Positions 1 to 6,661 of a stretch of 28,906 nucleotides of DNA are shown here, in pieces (within the stretch, counting starts at the first letter, position 1; each line of letters opens with the position of its first letter). The position numbers and the translations under genes are program-made. Location of the stretch: the NCBI GenBank assembly GCA_044359155.1, contig JBIKMR010000014.1, forward strand, positions 1 through 28,906. Reading direction: 5' to 3'. This stretch comes from WGMK01 sp044359155. Lineage in GTDB: Bacteria > Hydrogenedentota > Hydrogenedentia > Hydrogenedentales > JAEUWI01. The notes beneath the pieces were generated by a model. It searched no databases and was not told where the DNA came from. It saw only the letters and a list, made by a program, of their open reading frames with translations.

Positions 1-262
1 TTGGATTCGTGGGGATGTAGATGTAGTGGCGCTCGACCTTGGCCCCTTGGTCCTCATACCGCTGGATGGACAAGCCGTTGTCGCTGCTCTTGTCGATCCA
101 CTCAGGGTAATAGGGGTAGGCGCAGCGCACGGTCACGTCGAAGCCACGCGCGGCCAAGCCATAGGCCAGGTCGCTGAAGATGGCGCCGCCACCGCCACGG
201 TCCGGGTTGAACACGTTGACGACGATGAGTAGCCGCAACGGGCGTGGAGACGTTTCTGCCAT
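1..262 (-). CDS. GT4-like glycosyltransferase, N-terminal fragment (runs off left edge)
   Basis: Reading the minus strand from the ATG at 262 gives an open frame to the window edge, beginning MAETSPRPLRLLIVVNVFNP followed by a Gly-rich stretch (DRGGGGAIF) and a helix ending in GLAARGFDVTV. This beta-strand, Gly-rich loop, 'L..GLA.RGHDVTV' pattern is the N-terminal Rossmann half of GT-B fold family 4 glycosyltransferases (WcaI-like). It starts 7 bases after the stop of the Wzz-like gene, so the two are almost certainly cotranscribed and coupled. The expected role is adding a sugar to a lipid-linked polysaccharide repeat in the cytoplasm. Only about 87 residues are visible; the donor-binding C-terminal domain lies outside, so donor and acceptor cannot be named. 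Confidence 0.75.
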   Translation of the reverse strand, partial: MAETSPRPLRLLIVVNVFNPDRGGGGAIFSDLAYGLAARGFDVTVRCAYPYYPEWIDKSSDNGLSIQRYEDQGAKVERHYIYIPTNP

Positions 263-269
263 GTGGGAA

Positions 270-1604
270 CTAGGCGCGTGTCAGTTGCAGGCTGCCCAAG
301 GCAGTGCGCAACAACACCAGCGCCGTGGACACGAACAACCCGCCCATGCCCGCCAGCAGCACGAACAGCGAGCGCGGCGGCCAGCTCTTGCGGTCGGGCA
401 GCACGGGGTCCGAAAGAACCTTGATGTCGCCCAGAAGCAACTGGTCGGACTCAACAAACTTCGCCTGTTCCAGCATTCCCGACAGCAGGTCGTAGCTGCG
501 CAACTGCGGGGTTTCTTGCAGGTTGAGCAGCTTGCGGTCGAAGGATTTCTTCGCAATCTCCTCGCGCAGGCCCTGCAGTTCCGTCTGCACTTCGCCCAGT
601 TGCGATTCCATCTGGCGCGCGAATTCTTCCATGCTGGTGAGTTCGTTACGCTTTAAGATCAATTTTTCGCGCAGCGACACATGAACCGCGTTTAGCTCTT
701 CCGAGGCGTAGCCCTGCGGCTTGTCCTTCTGGGATTTCTTGAAGTCTTCCATAAAGACCGCTTCCATGGGCGGGGACTTGAAGAGCGTGATGCGTTCCGG
801 TTCCACGGCCACGCTGGCCTCAAGCCCGGCGATTTCCTCAAGTGTAGTGGCTATCTTGATGCGCTGGTCGATCAGCTTTTCCTGGTAATCGAGGAATCGC
901 TGGTGCGTCTTCGACAGTTGCGCCTTGGAAAGTTCGTCGTTCCAGGTAATCTCCATGTCACGAATCTGCCCGCTCACGGATTCGAGGTCGGTGCGGGTGG
1001 CGTCGAAGCGATCCTGCACGAAGCCCAGCAGGCCGAACTTGCTCTTCTCGTAGGCCTCCTTCGATATCTCCTCGCAGGCTTGGCCCCACGCCTGCACCAA
1101 GTCGCGCGAATGCTCTGCCGTGCCCGCCGTGGCGGAGAGCGTGATGATGGGCGAATACTGCGTTACGCTTACGGTCTTCTGCGCCACTTCCGTCTTGAGC
1201 TGGAGCGCCTTGCGCAGCACGCTGATCTTCTTGATGTCGGCAATGTCTTCCTCGCTCCAGGTTCCGAGGGCCTCGACCTTTTCCGCCGCCGCCATGAGGA
1301 TGCCATCGCTGGTGAGTAGGATGCGGTAATCCGGCACGCCCAGGGGCTGAGGCATGAGCACGCCCAAGGGTTGGGTATCGATGCCGCCCTTCGCTACGGG
1401 CTCCTTAAAGGGCGGCGGGCTGACAAGCAGGGTGGCGCTGGACTGATACTGCACGGGAAGCAGCATCACAGCCAACACGCCCGCGATGGCAGCGAGCACG
1501 GCCCCGGCAAAGATGAGGCGGATGTTGTCGATCAAGGCGCGCAGGTAAGCAACCGGACTAAGAAGCCCATACTGCTGCGAAGAGTTTGCGGGGGAGTCGC
1601 TCAT
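270..1604 (-). CDS. Wzz/GumC-like polysaccharide chain-length determinant protein
   Basis: A 444-aa inner-membrane protein. One membrane segment lies near the N-terminus (about residues 25-47, IRLIFAGAVLAAIAGVLAVM) and a second near the C-terminus (LFVLLAGMGGLFVSTALVLL). Between them is a long Gln/Glu/Lys-rich, coiled-coil-forming periplasmic region. The Pro-rich segment just before the second membrane helix (PVLPDRKSWPPRS) is the classic Wzz/polysaccharide co-polymerase feature. Such proteins set glycan chain length or help export in Wzy-type systems. No BY-kinase domain is attached, so any partner kinase is elsewhere. I chose ATG 1604 (MSDSPANSS) over the in-frame start at 1742 because AGAAGG lies 8-10 bases upstream of it and the extra 46 residues look non-coding. 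The next gene downstream is a glycosyltransferase. Confidence 0.85.
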   Translation of the reverse strand: MSDSPANSSQQYGLLSPVAYLRALIDNIRLIFAGAVLAAIAGVLAVMLLPVQYQSSATLLVSPPPFKEPVAKGGIDTQPLGVLMPQPLGVPDYRILLTSDGILMAAAEKVEALGTWSEEDIADIKKISVLRKALQLKTEVAQKTVSVTQYSPIITLSATAGTAEHSRDLVQAWGQACEEISKEAYEKSKFGLLGFVQDRFDATRTDLESVSGQIRDMEITWNDELSKAQLSKTHQRFLDYQEKLIDQRIKIATTLEEIAGLEASVAVEPERITLFKSPPMEAVFMEDFKKSQKDKPQGYASEELNAVHVSLREKLILKRNELTSMEEFARQMESQLGEVQTELQGLREEIAKKSFDRKLLNLQETPQLRSYDLLSGMLEQAKFVESDQLLLGDIKVLSDPVLPDRKSWPPRSLFVLLAGMGGLFVSTALVLLRTALGSLQLTRA

Positions 1605-1637
1605 GGTGAACCTTCTGCCGGGTAGCGTTATGCCGCA

Positions 1638-1643
1638 AGTATA
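1638..1643 (-). promoter_or_regulatory. Possible -10 box for the Wzz-like gene
   Basis: Read on the minus strand this is TATACT, five of six matches to the sigma70 -10 consensus, placing transcription start near 1631 and leaving a leader of about 27 bases before ATG 1604. No good -35 hexamer sits 17 bases upstream, so this is a weak call. The position supports the shorter start of the Wzz-like protein. Confidence 0.3.
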
Positions 1644-1741
1644 GCGAACCCAGACAAACACCATCCAGCCCCGCCTTGGGCTTGGAAGTTCCGTGCCGTT
1701 GCTGTAAGCTGGCGCGGGTTTTTTCAGCAAGGGATATTCCA

Positions 1742-2944
1742 ATGGACTTTGGCATTTCGGAACCGATGCGTGAATTGCTGGGGCGCGTGCGCGCGTTTGT
1801 GGATGAGGAGCTTATCCCGCTCGAGGCGGAGTTCCTCTCGAAGGAGTTCGGCGAGATTGAGCCGGTGCTCCAGGAAAAGCGGGACAAGGTGCGGGCGATG
1901 GGGCTGTTTACGCCGCAACTGCACAAGGAGCACGGCGGGCTGGGCCTGAGCCTGCTCGAGTTTGGGCTGATGGGGGCGGAGCTGGGGCGTTGCCCCGTAG
2001 GGCACTATGTGTTCAACTGCCAGGCGCCCGACTCCGGCAACATGGAAATTCTGGCGAAGTATGGCAGCGACGAGCAGCAGGAGATGTACCTGAAGCCGCT
2101 GGTGGCGGGGGAGATTCGCAGCTGCTTCTCGATGACTGAGCCAGACTATCCCGGATCTAACCCCGTATGGATGGGCACGACCGCCCTGAAAGATGGGGAC
2201 GACTACATCATCACCGGGCGCAAGTGGTTTACCACGGGCGCAGACGGCGCGGCCTTCGCCGTGGTGATGGCGGTAACAGACCCGACCGCCCCGCCGCACA
2301 TGAAGGCCAGCCAGATCATCGTGCCGGTAGATACGCCGGGCTTCAAGATCATCCAGAACATTCCCTGCATGGGCCACCGGGGTGAAGGCTGGCACAGCCA
2401 TTCCGAAATAGAATACGACGCGGTGCGCGTGCCGCAGTCCAATCGGCTGGGGCCGGAAGGCGCGGGCTTCATGATTGCGCAGGAACGCCTCGGGCCGGGC
2501 CGCATACACCACTGTATGCGCTGGCTGGGTATTGCCGAGCGCTCCTTCGAGTTGCTGTGCCAGCGTGCGGTGTCGCGCGATGTTGCGCCGGACCGGCCCC
2601 TCGCCAGCCGCCAGTTTATCCAGGGGTGGGTGGCGGAAAGCCGTGCCGAGATTGACTCCGCCCGGCTGGCGGTTTTGCACGCCGCATGGAAGATTGATCA
2701 AGTGGGCGCGGCGGACGCACGCGAGGAGATCAGCCTCATCAAGTTCCTCGTGGCCAACATCATGCTCAAGGTGGTGGACCGCTCCATACAGGCGCACGGC
2801 GCGCTGGGCATAACGGACTTCACGCCGCTGGCCTTCTGGTATCGCGCCGAACGCGCCGCCCGCATCTATGACGGCGCAGACGAAGTACACATGACCAGCG
2901 TGGCGAAGCGGATATTGGCCCGCTTTGCAGCGACACAGAATTAG
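1742..2944 (+). CDS. Acyl-CoA dehydrogenase, ACAD10/ACAD11-like
   Basis: A 400-aa flavoprotein of ordinary ACAD length. FAD-dependent alpha,beta-desaturation of acyl-CoA is the family reaction. Visible landmarks are the N-terminal helical domain (residues 1-120), the middle beta domain with CFSMTEPDYPGSNP and GRKWFTTGADGAAFAVVM, and the C-terminal helical domain ending IYDGADEVHMTSVAKRIL (375-392). That ending matches the DGPDEVH type seen in ACAD10/11 and its bacterial relatives; the residue aligned with the classical MCAD glutamate (YEG) is Asp377. ATG 1742 is chosen because AAGGGA lies 7-8 bases upstream; an earlier in-frame start at 1676 would overlap the divergent promoter region. The kinase-like gene 48 bases downstream is the same pairing that is fused in animal ACAD10/11, which suggests hydroxyacyl-CoA use rather than plain beta-oxidation (inference). 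Confidence 0.88.
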   Translation: MDFGISEPMRELLGRVRAFVDEELIPLEAEFLSKEFGEIEPVLQEKRDKVRAMGLFTPQLHKEHGGLGLSLLEFGLMGAELGRCPVGHYVFNCQAPDSGNMEILAKYGSDEQQEMYLKPLVAGEIRSCFSMTEPDYPGSNPVWMGTTALKDGDDYIITGRKWFTTGADGAAFAVVMAVTDPTAPPHMKASQIIVPVDTPGFKIIQNIPCMGHRGEGWHSHSEIEYDAVRVPQSNRLGPEGAGFMIAQERLGPGRIHHCMRWLGIAERSFELLCQRAVSRDVAPDRPLASRQFIQGWVAESRAEIDSARLAVLHAAWKIDQVGAADAREEISLIKFLVANIMLKVVDRSIQAHGALGITDFTPLAFWYRAERAARIYDGADEVHMTSVAKRILARFAATQN

Positions 2945-2955
2945 GCATAGGTCGA

Positions 2956-2975
2956 ATAGGGTGTATCGGCCCTAT
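2956..2975. promoter_or_regulatory. Short inverted repeat with TATACT between the dehydrogenase and kinase genes
   Basis: ATAGGG (2956-2961) and CCCTAT (2970-2975) form a 6-bp inverted repeat with an 8-base spacer in the 48-base gap. TATACT (2973-2978) overlaps its right arm and is 15 bases before ATG 2993. It could be an operator, an internal promoter with a poor -35, or chance. Confidence 0.25.
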
Positions 2976-2992
2976 ACTTTAGAGAAGCAACC

Positions 2993-4057
2993 ATGACTGC
3001 ACCGATAGACACCCCCCGCCCGACGCGCGAAGGCGAAGAGTTGGACCTTGGCAAGCTGGAGGCGTACCTGAAGGAGAGCCTGCCGGGCTTGTCGGGCACG
3101 CTGGAAGTGAGCCAGTTTCCCAGTGGGTTTTCCAACCTGACCTATATGCTCAAGCTGGGCGACACGGAGCTGGTGTTGCGGCGTCCGCCCTTTGGCAGCA
3201 AGGTGAAATCGGCGCACGACATGGGGCGCGAGCACCGGGTGCTGTCCGCGCTGCACCCGGTCTACCCTTGCGCGCCCAAGCCGCTGCTGCTGTGCAACGA
3301 CATGGACGTGCTGGGTGCGCAGTTCTACGTGATGGAGCGGATACAGGGCAGCATCCTGCGTGGCAAGCAGCCGGAGGGATTGACGGTTGCGCCCGACGTG
3401 GTTCGGCGCTCAGGCGAGGCGCTCGTGCATAACCTTGCCGACCTGCACGCGCTGGACTATGTGGCGGCGGGGCTGGGCGATCTGCGCAAGGAAGGGTCGT
3501 ATGTCGAGCGGCAGGTGAAGGGGTGGATTGAGCGCTACAAGGGTTCCGCCACGGACGACATCCCCTCGATGGTAGAGGCGGCTGAATGGCTGGCCGCCAA
3601 CTGTCCGCCTGATTCCGGCGCAACGCTGGTGCATAACGACTACAAGTACGACAACGTGGTGCTGGACCCGAACGACCTCACGCGCCTGGTGGGCGTGCTG
3701 GACTGGGAGATGTGTACCATCGGCGATCCATTGATGGACCTCGGCGTGATGCTGAGCTATTGGCTCGAGGCGGGCGACCCCAAGATGGGCACCGTGATGT
3801 GCTTCATGACCATGGCCCCCGGCGCGCTGACCCGGCAGGAAGTGGCCGAAGCCTACGCCGCCCGCACCGGGCGCAGCCTGGACAACATCACCTTCTACTA
3901 CGTCTTCGCCCTCTTCAAGTTGGCGGTCATCGTGCAGCAAATCTACTACCGCTACAAGCAGGGCCTCACCAAAGACGAACGCTTTGCCCCGCTGATATTC
4001 ATGGTCGGCGCGCTGGGCCAGCGGAGCGTGGAGTGCATCGAGAGCGGGAAGATGTAA
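2993..4057 (+). CDS. Phosphotransferase, aminoglycoside-phosphotransferase fold (ACAD10/11 kinase-domain-like)
   Basis: A 354-aa protein of the APH/choline-kinase-like fold. The N-lobe carries a Gly-rich loop (SGFSNLTY, about 44-51). The C-lobe carries the catalytic loop HNDYKYDN (His214, Asp216, Asn221) and the metal-binding DWE (237-239) followed by IGDPLMDLG, all intact. In ACAD10/11 and in the Pseudomonas levulinate pathway, related kinases phosphorylate a 4-hydroxyacyl-CoA so that the partner can convert it to an enoyl-CoA for beta-oxidation; that job is inferred here from fold plus neighbour. The gene follows the acyl-CoA dehydrogenase by 48 bases on the same strand and ends 3 bases from the convergent E1 gene. 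The substrate cannot be read from sequence; antibiotic resistance is unlikely given the context. Confidence 0.88.
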   Translation: MTAPIDTPRPTREGEELDLGKLEAYLKESLPGLSGTLEVSQFPSGFSNLTYMLKLGDTELVLRRPPFGSKVKSAHDMGREHRVLSALHPVYPCAPKPLLLCNDMDVLGAQFYVMERIQGSILRGKQPEGLTVAPDVVRRSGEALVHNLADLHALDYVAAGLGDLRKEGSYVERQVKGWIERYKGSATDDIPSMVEAAEWLAANCPPDSGATLVHNDYKYDNVVLDPNDLTRLVGVLDWEMCTIGDPLMDLGVMLSYWLEAGDPKMGTVMCFMTMAPGALTRQEVAEAYAARTGRSLDNITFYYVFALFKLAVIVQQIYYRYKQGLTKDERFAPLIFMVGALGQRSVECIESGKM

Positions 4058-4060
4058 CTC

Positions 4061-6577
4061 CTACGCCACGCCGTACTTTGCCTGCGCGAGGAGGCTGGGT
4101 GCGGTGAAGTCTTCGGTGGGGGTATATCCGGGGAGGGGTTTCAGGTGCGCGTGGTAGGCGTCGAGGAACCAGTTGGGCTGGGGGAAATAATCCGGTTCCA
4201 TTTCGGCAGGGGGCACGATCCAGTTGCGTGAACCGAGCACGACGGGCGGGGCGTCGAGGTGGTCGAAGGCCAACGTCGTGAGGTTGCTGGCGACGGTGTG
4301 CATGTAGCTGCCGCGTTCGCAGGCGTCGCTGGCGAGGATGATCTTGCCGGTCTTCTTCACGCTGGCGACGACCTGCTCGTAGTCAAACGGCACGAGGCTG
4401 CGACCATCGATCAGTTCCACGGATATGCCGTAGTCCGTTTCCAACTGCTGCGCCGCCTCGTGCGCGCGGTAGAGCGTGGCGCCAAAGGTGAGGATGGTCA
4501 GGTCTTTGCCCTGCTTCACCACGTTCGGCGTGCCGATGGGGGTGCGGTAATACTCGGTGGGCACGCCCTCGGGGAAGAAGATTTCGGTCTGCGAGGAATA
4601 GAGGCGCTGGCTTTCAAAGAAGACGACCGGGTCGCTGCCGCTGAGGGCGGTGGCCATCATGCCCTTGGCATCGTGCGGGGTGGCGGGGAAGACGACCTTG
4701 AGGCCGGGGATGTGGGCGCAGAGGGCGGTCCAGTCTTGCGAGTGCTGCGCGCCGTATTTGCTGCCCACGCTGACGCGCAGGACCACGGGCATTTTGCAGA
4801 AGCCGCCGGACATGGCTTGCCACTTGGCCATCTGGTTGAAGACCTCGTCGCCCGCGCGCCCGAGGAAGTCGCAATACATTAGCTCGACGAGAGCCTTGCC
4901 ACCCTCGAGCGCGTAGCCGCAGGCGGTACCCACAATGGCAGCCTCGGAGATGGGCGAGTTGAAGAGGCGGCGGTAGGGCAGGCACTCGGTCAGCCCCTGG
5001 TACACGGCGAAGGCGCCGCCCCAGTCGCGGTTCTCTTCGCCATAGGCCACCAGCCGGTGGTCGTGGTAGAAATGGTGCAGGATGGACTCGAAGAGCGCCT
5101 CGCCGTAAGTGACGGCCTTGGTGCCCTTGAGCACCGCGCCGTTCTCGTCCACCCCCTTGCGGCTTTTGTTGTTGATGATCTTCAGGCGCGGGCATTGCTC
5201 GATGGGCAGCAGCACGTCGTCTTCACGCTTTAGGCCGGGCAGGGTCTCGTCGATCTCGTTGGACCACATCATGGTGGCCACGCCCTTGAAGGGGCCGAGC
5301 GCCATGCGCGGCGAGGTGGTTTCGCTCACGGCAAGGCGGCAGGCCTTCTCGACCTTGGCCACGGCGTAGGCGTTGATCGCCTCGATGTCCGTTGCGCTTG
5401 CCACGCCGGACTCGACCAGCTTGCCCGAGAACTCGAGCAGCGGGTCCACCTTGCGCCACATGTCGATCTCGTCTCGCTCGCGGTAGGACGATTGATCGCT
5501 GGGCGAGTGGCCGCTCTGGCGGTAGCATTGCACCTCGAGCAGCACGGGGCCCTTGCCCGACTTGAGCAGTTCCAGCTTACGGGCGTAGGCGTCGGCCACG
5601 GCCAGGGGGCTGTTGCCGTCCACGCATTCCGCGTGCATCTGGCTGGCGTTCACCGCCGCGCCCACGCGGGCCACCGCGTCGATGCCCATGGTTTCGCCAA
5701 TGGGCTGGCCGCCCATGCCGTAGAAGTTGTTCATGAAGTTGAAGACGACCGGCAGCCCGCCCCGGTGCGACGCTTCCCACAGCGTGTCGAACTGCGCCAT
5801 AGACGCAAAGCCCATCGCTTCCCACACGGGGCCGCAACCCAGCGACGCATCGCCAATGTTGGCAATGGTGATACCGGGCTGCTGCTGCACTTTCTTGTAA
5901 AGCGCCGCGCCCGCCGCAATGTCGGCGCTGCCGCCCACGAGGGCGTTGTTGGGGAAGATGCCGAAGGGGGTGAAGAATACGTGCATCGAGCCGCCCATAC
6001 CCTTGTTGAAACCTGTCTCGCGACCGAAGACTTCGGCCAGCAGGCCATAGAGCAGGAAGTCGATGCCGTACTCCTCGTCCACCGTCGGGGCAAGGTCGCC
6101 GCAGTTCAGCGCCGTGCTGTCGCTCTTGTCCACCACGTTCAGGATTACGCCGTCCCAGAAGCTGGTCATGATGGTGTCCAGCCCCTTGCCTGCCAGGTCC
6201 TGCACGGCGCGCAGGCCCTTGGCGATTACTTCGCCGTGGCTACGGTGGCTGCCGAAGATATGGTCTTCCACGCCCAGGTGCAGGCACTCGCCCACGGCGG
6301 CAGCTTCCTGCCCGATGGACAGATGCGCGGGACCGGCATGGTTGTAGCTGATGCCGTGGTATTCGTTCGTCTTCTTGATGCTGTCGAGCATCGACTCGAA
6401 CTCGCGGATGAGCGCCATGTCGCGGTACATGCGCAGCAGCGTGGCCTTGGACAAACGCTTGTTGTCCTTCAGCTCCTGCTTGATGGTGCGGTTGTATTGA
6501 TGCACCGGAATGTCGGACAGCGTGATGACGCGCGACGCGCGGGTCTCGGCGGGGTTTACCATCAGGGTCTTGGGCAT
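4061..6577 (-). CDS. 2-oxoacid dehydrogenase E1, fused alpha and beta subunits
   Basis: An 838-aa thiamine-diphosphate enzyme, decarboxylating component of a 2-oxoacid dehydrogenase complex, with alpha (about 45-425) and beta (about 485-815) chains in one polypeptide. Alpha landmarks are GSHRSHGEVIAKG (109-121), GMGGSMHVF (193-201), the ThDP motif opening at GDASLGCG (242-249) and closing at NN (283-284), and YRQSGHSPSDQSSYRER (352-368). Beta landmarks are GEENRDWGGAF (513-523), SPISEAAIVG (541-550) and GAQHSQDW (609-616). Between AKG (121) and the LLAEVFGRETG element (179-189) there are about 50 residues not expected from typical E1-alpha. The start has AAAGG 10 bases upstream. It follows the E2 gene on the same strand, so both should be made together. 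No E3 gene is in the window. Pyruvate, branched-chain oxoacids or acetoin cannot be distinguished from motifs alone. Confidence 0.9.
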   Translation of the reverse strand: MPKTLMVNPAETRASRVITLSDIPVHQYNRTIKQELKDNKRLSKATLLRMYRDMALIREFESMLDSIKKTNEYHGISYNHAGPAHLSIGQEAAAVGECLHLGVEDHIFGSHRSHGEVIAKGLRAVQDLAGKGLDTIMTSFWDGVILNVVDKSDSTALNCGDLAPTVDEEYGIDFLLYGLLAEVFGRETGFNKGMGGSMHVFFTPFGIFPNNALVGGSADIAAGAALYKKVQQQPGITIANIGDASLGCGPVWEAMGFASMAQFDTLWEASHRGGLPVVFNFMNNFYGMGGQPIGETMGIDAVARVGAAVNASQMHAECVDGNSPLAVADAYARKLELLKSGKGPVLLEVQCYRQSGHSPSDQSSYRERDEIDMWRKVDPLLEFSGKLVESGVASATDIEAINAYAVAKVEKACRLAVSETTSPRMALGPFKGVATMMWSNEIDETLPGLKREDDVLLPIEQCPRLKIINNKSRKGVDENGAVLKGTKAVTYGEALFESILHHFYHDHRLVAYGEENRDWGGAFAVYQGLTECLPYRRLFNSPISEAAIVGTACGYALEGGKALVELMYCDFLGRAGDEVFNQMAKWQAMSGGFCKMPVVLRVSVGSKYGAQHSQDWTALCAHIPGLKVVFPATPHDAKGMMATALSGSDPVVFFESQRLYSSQTEIFFPEGVPTEYYRTPIGTPNVVKQGKDLTILTFGATLYRAHEAAQQLETDYGISVELIDGRSLVPFDYEQVVASVKKTGKIILASDACERGSYMHTVASNLTTLAFDHLDAPPVVLGSRNWIVPPAEMEPDYFPQPNWFLDAYHAHLKPLPGYTPTEDFTAPSLLAQAKYGVA

Positions 6578-6605
6578 TGGAGTGAAACCTTTGATAGGGG
6601 TTAAT

Positions 6606-6641
6606 GGGACAGATAGGACTGATGCGACGGATGGGACGAAG
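6606..6641 (+). repeat. 9-bp tandem repeat, intergenic copy (4 units)
   Basis: Four consecutive 9-mers in exact register: GGGACAGAT, AGGACTGAT, GCGACGGAT, GGGACGAAG. They fill much of the 84-base gap between the E2 stop and the E1 start. The unit types and the terminal GGGACGAAG match the minus-strand array inside the E2 gene (7694-7729), indicating a common source. Confidence 0.8.
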
Positions 6642-6661
6642 GCGTCCTATGAGATTACGAG

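Noticed and set aside
1724..2890. Long minus-strand open frame opposite the acyl-CoA dehydrogenase
   Set aside because: It is a GC-rich antisense shadow with no recognisable domain; the plus-strand gene has complete family motifs.
2993..4057. Aminoglycoside resistance kinase
   Set aside because: The fold is shared, but the pairing with an ACAD10/11-like dehydrogenase and absence of mobile elements point to acyl metabolism.
5492..6604. Long plus-strand open frame opposite E1
   Set aside because: Low-complexity Val/Ala/His/Arg composition, antisense to clear E1 motifs, no family signature.
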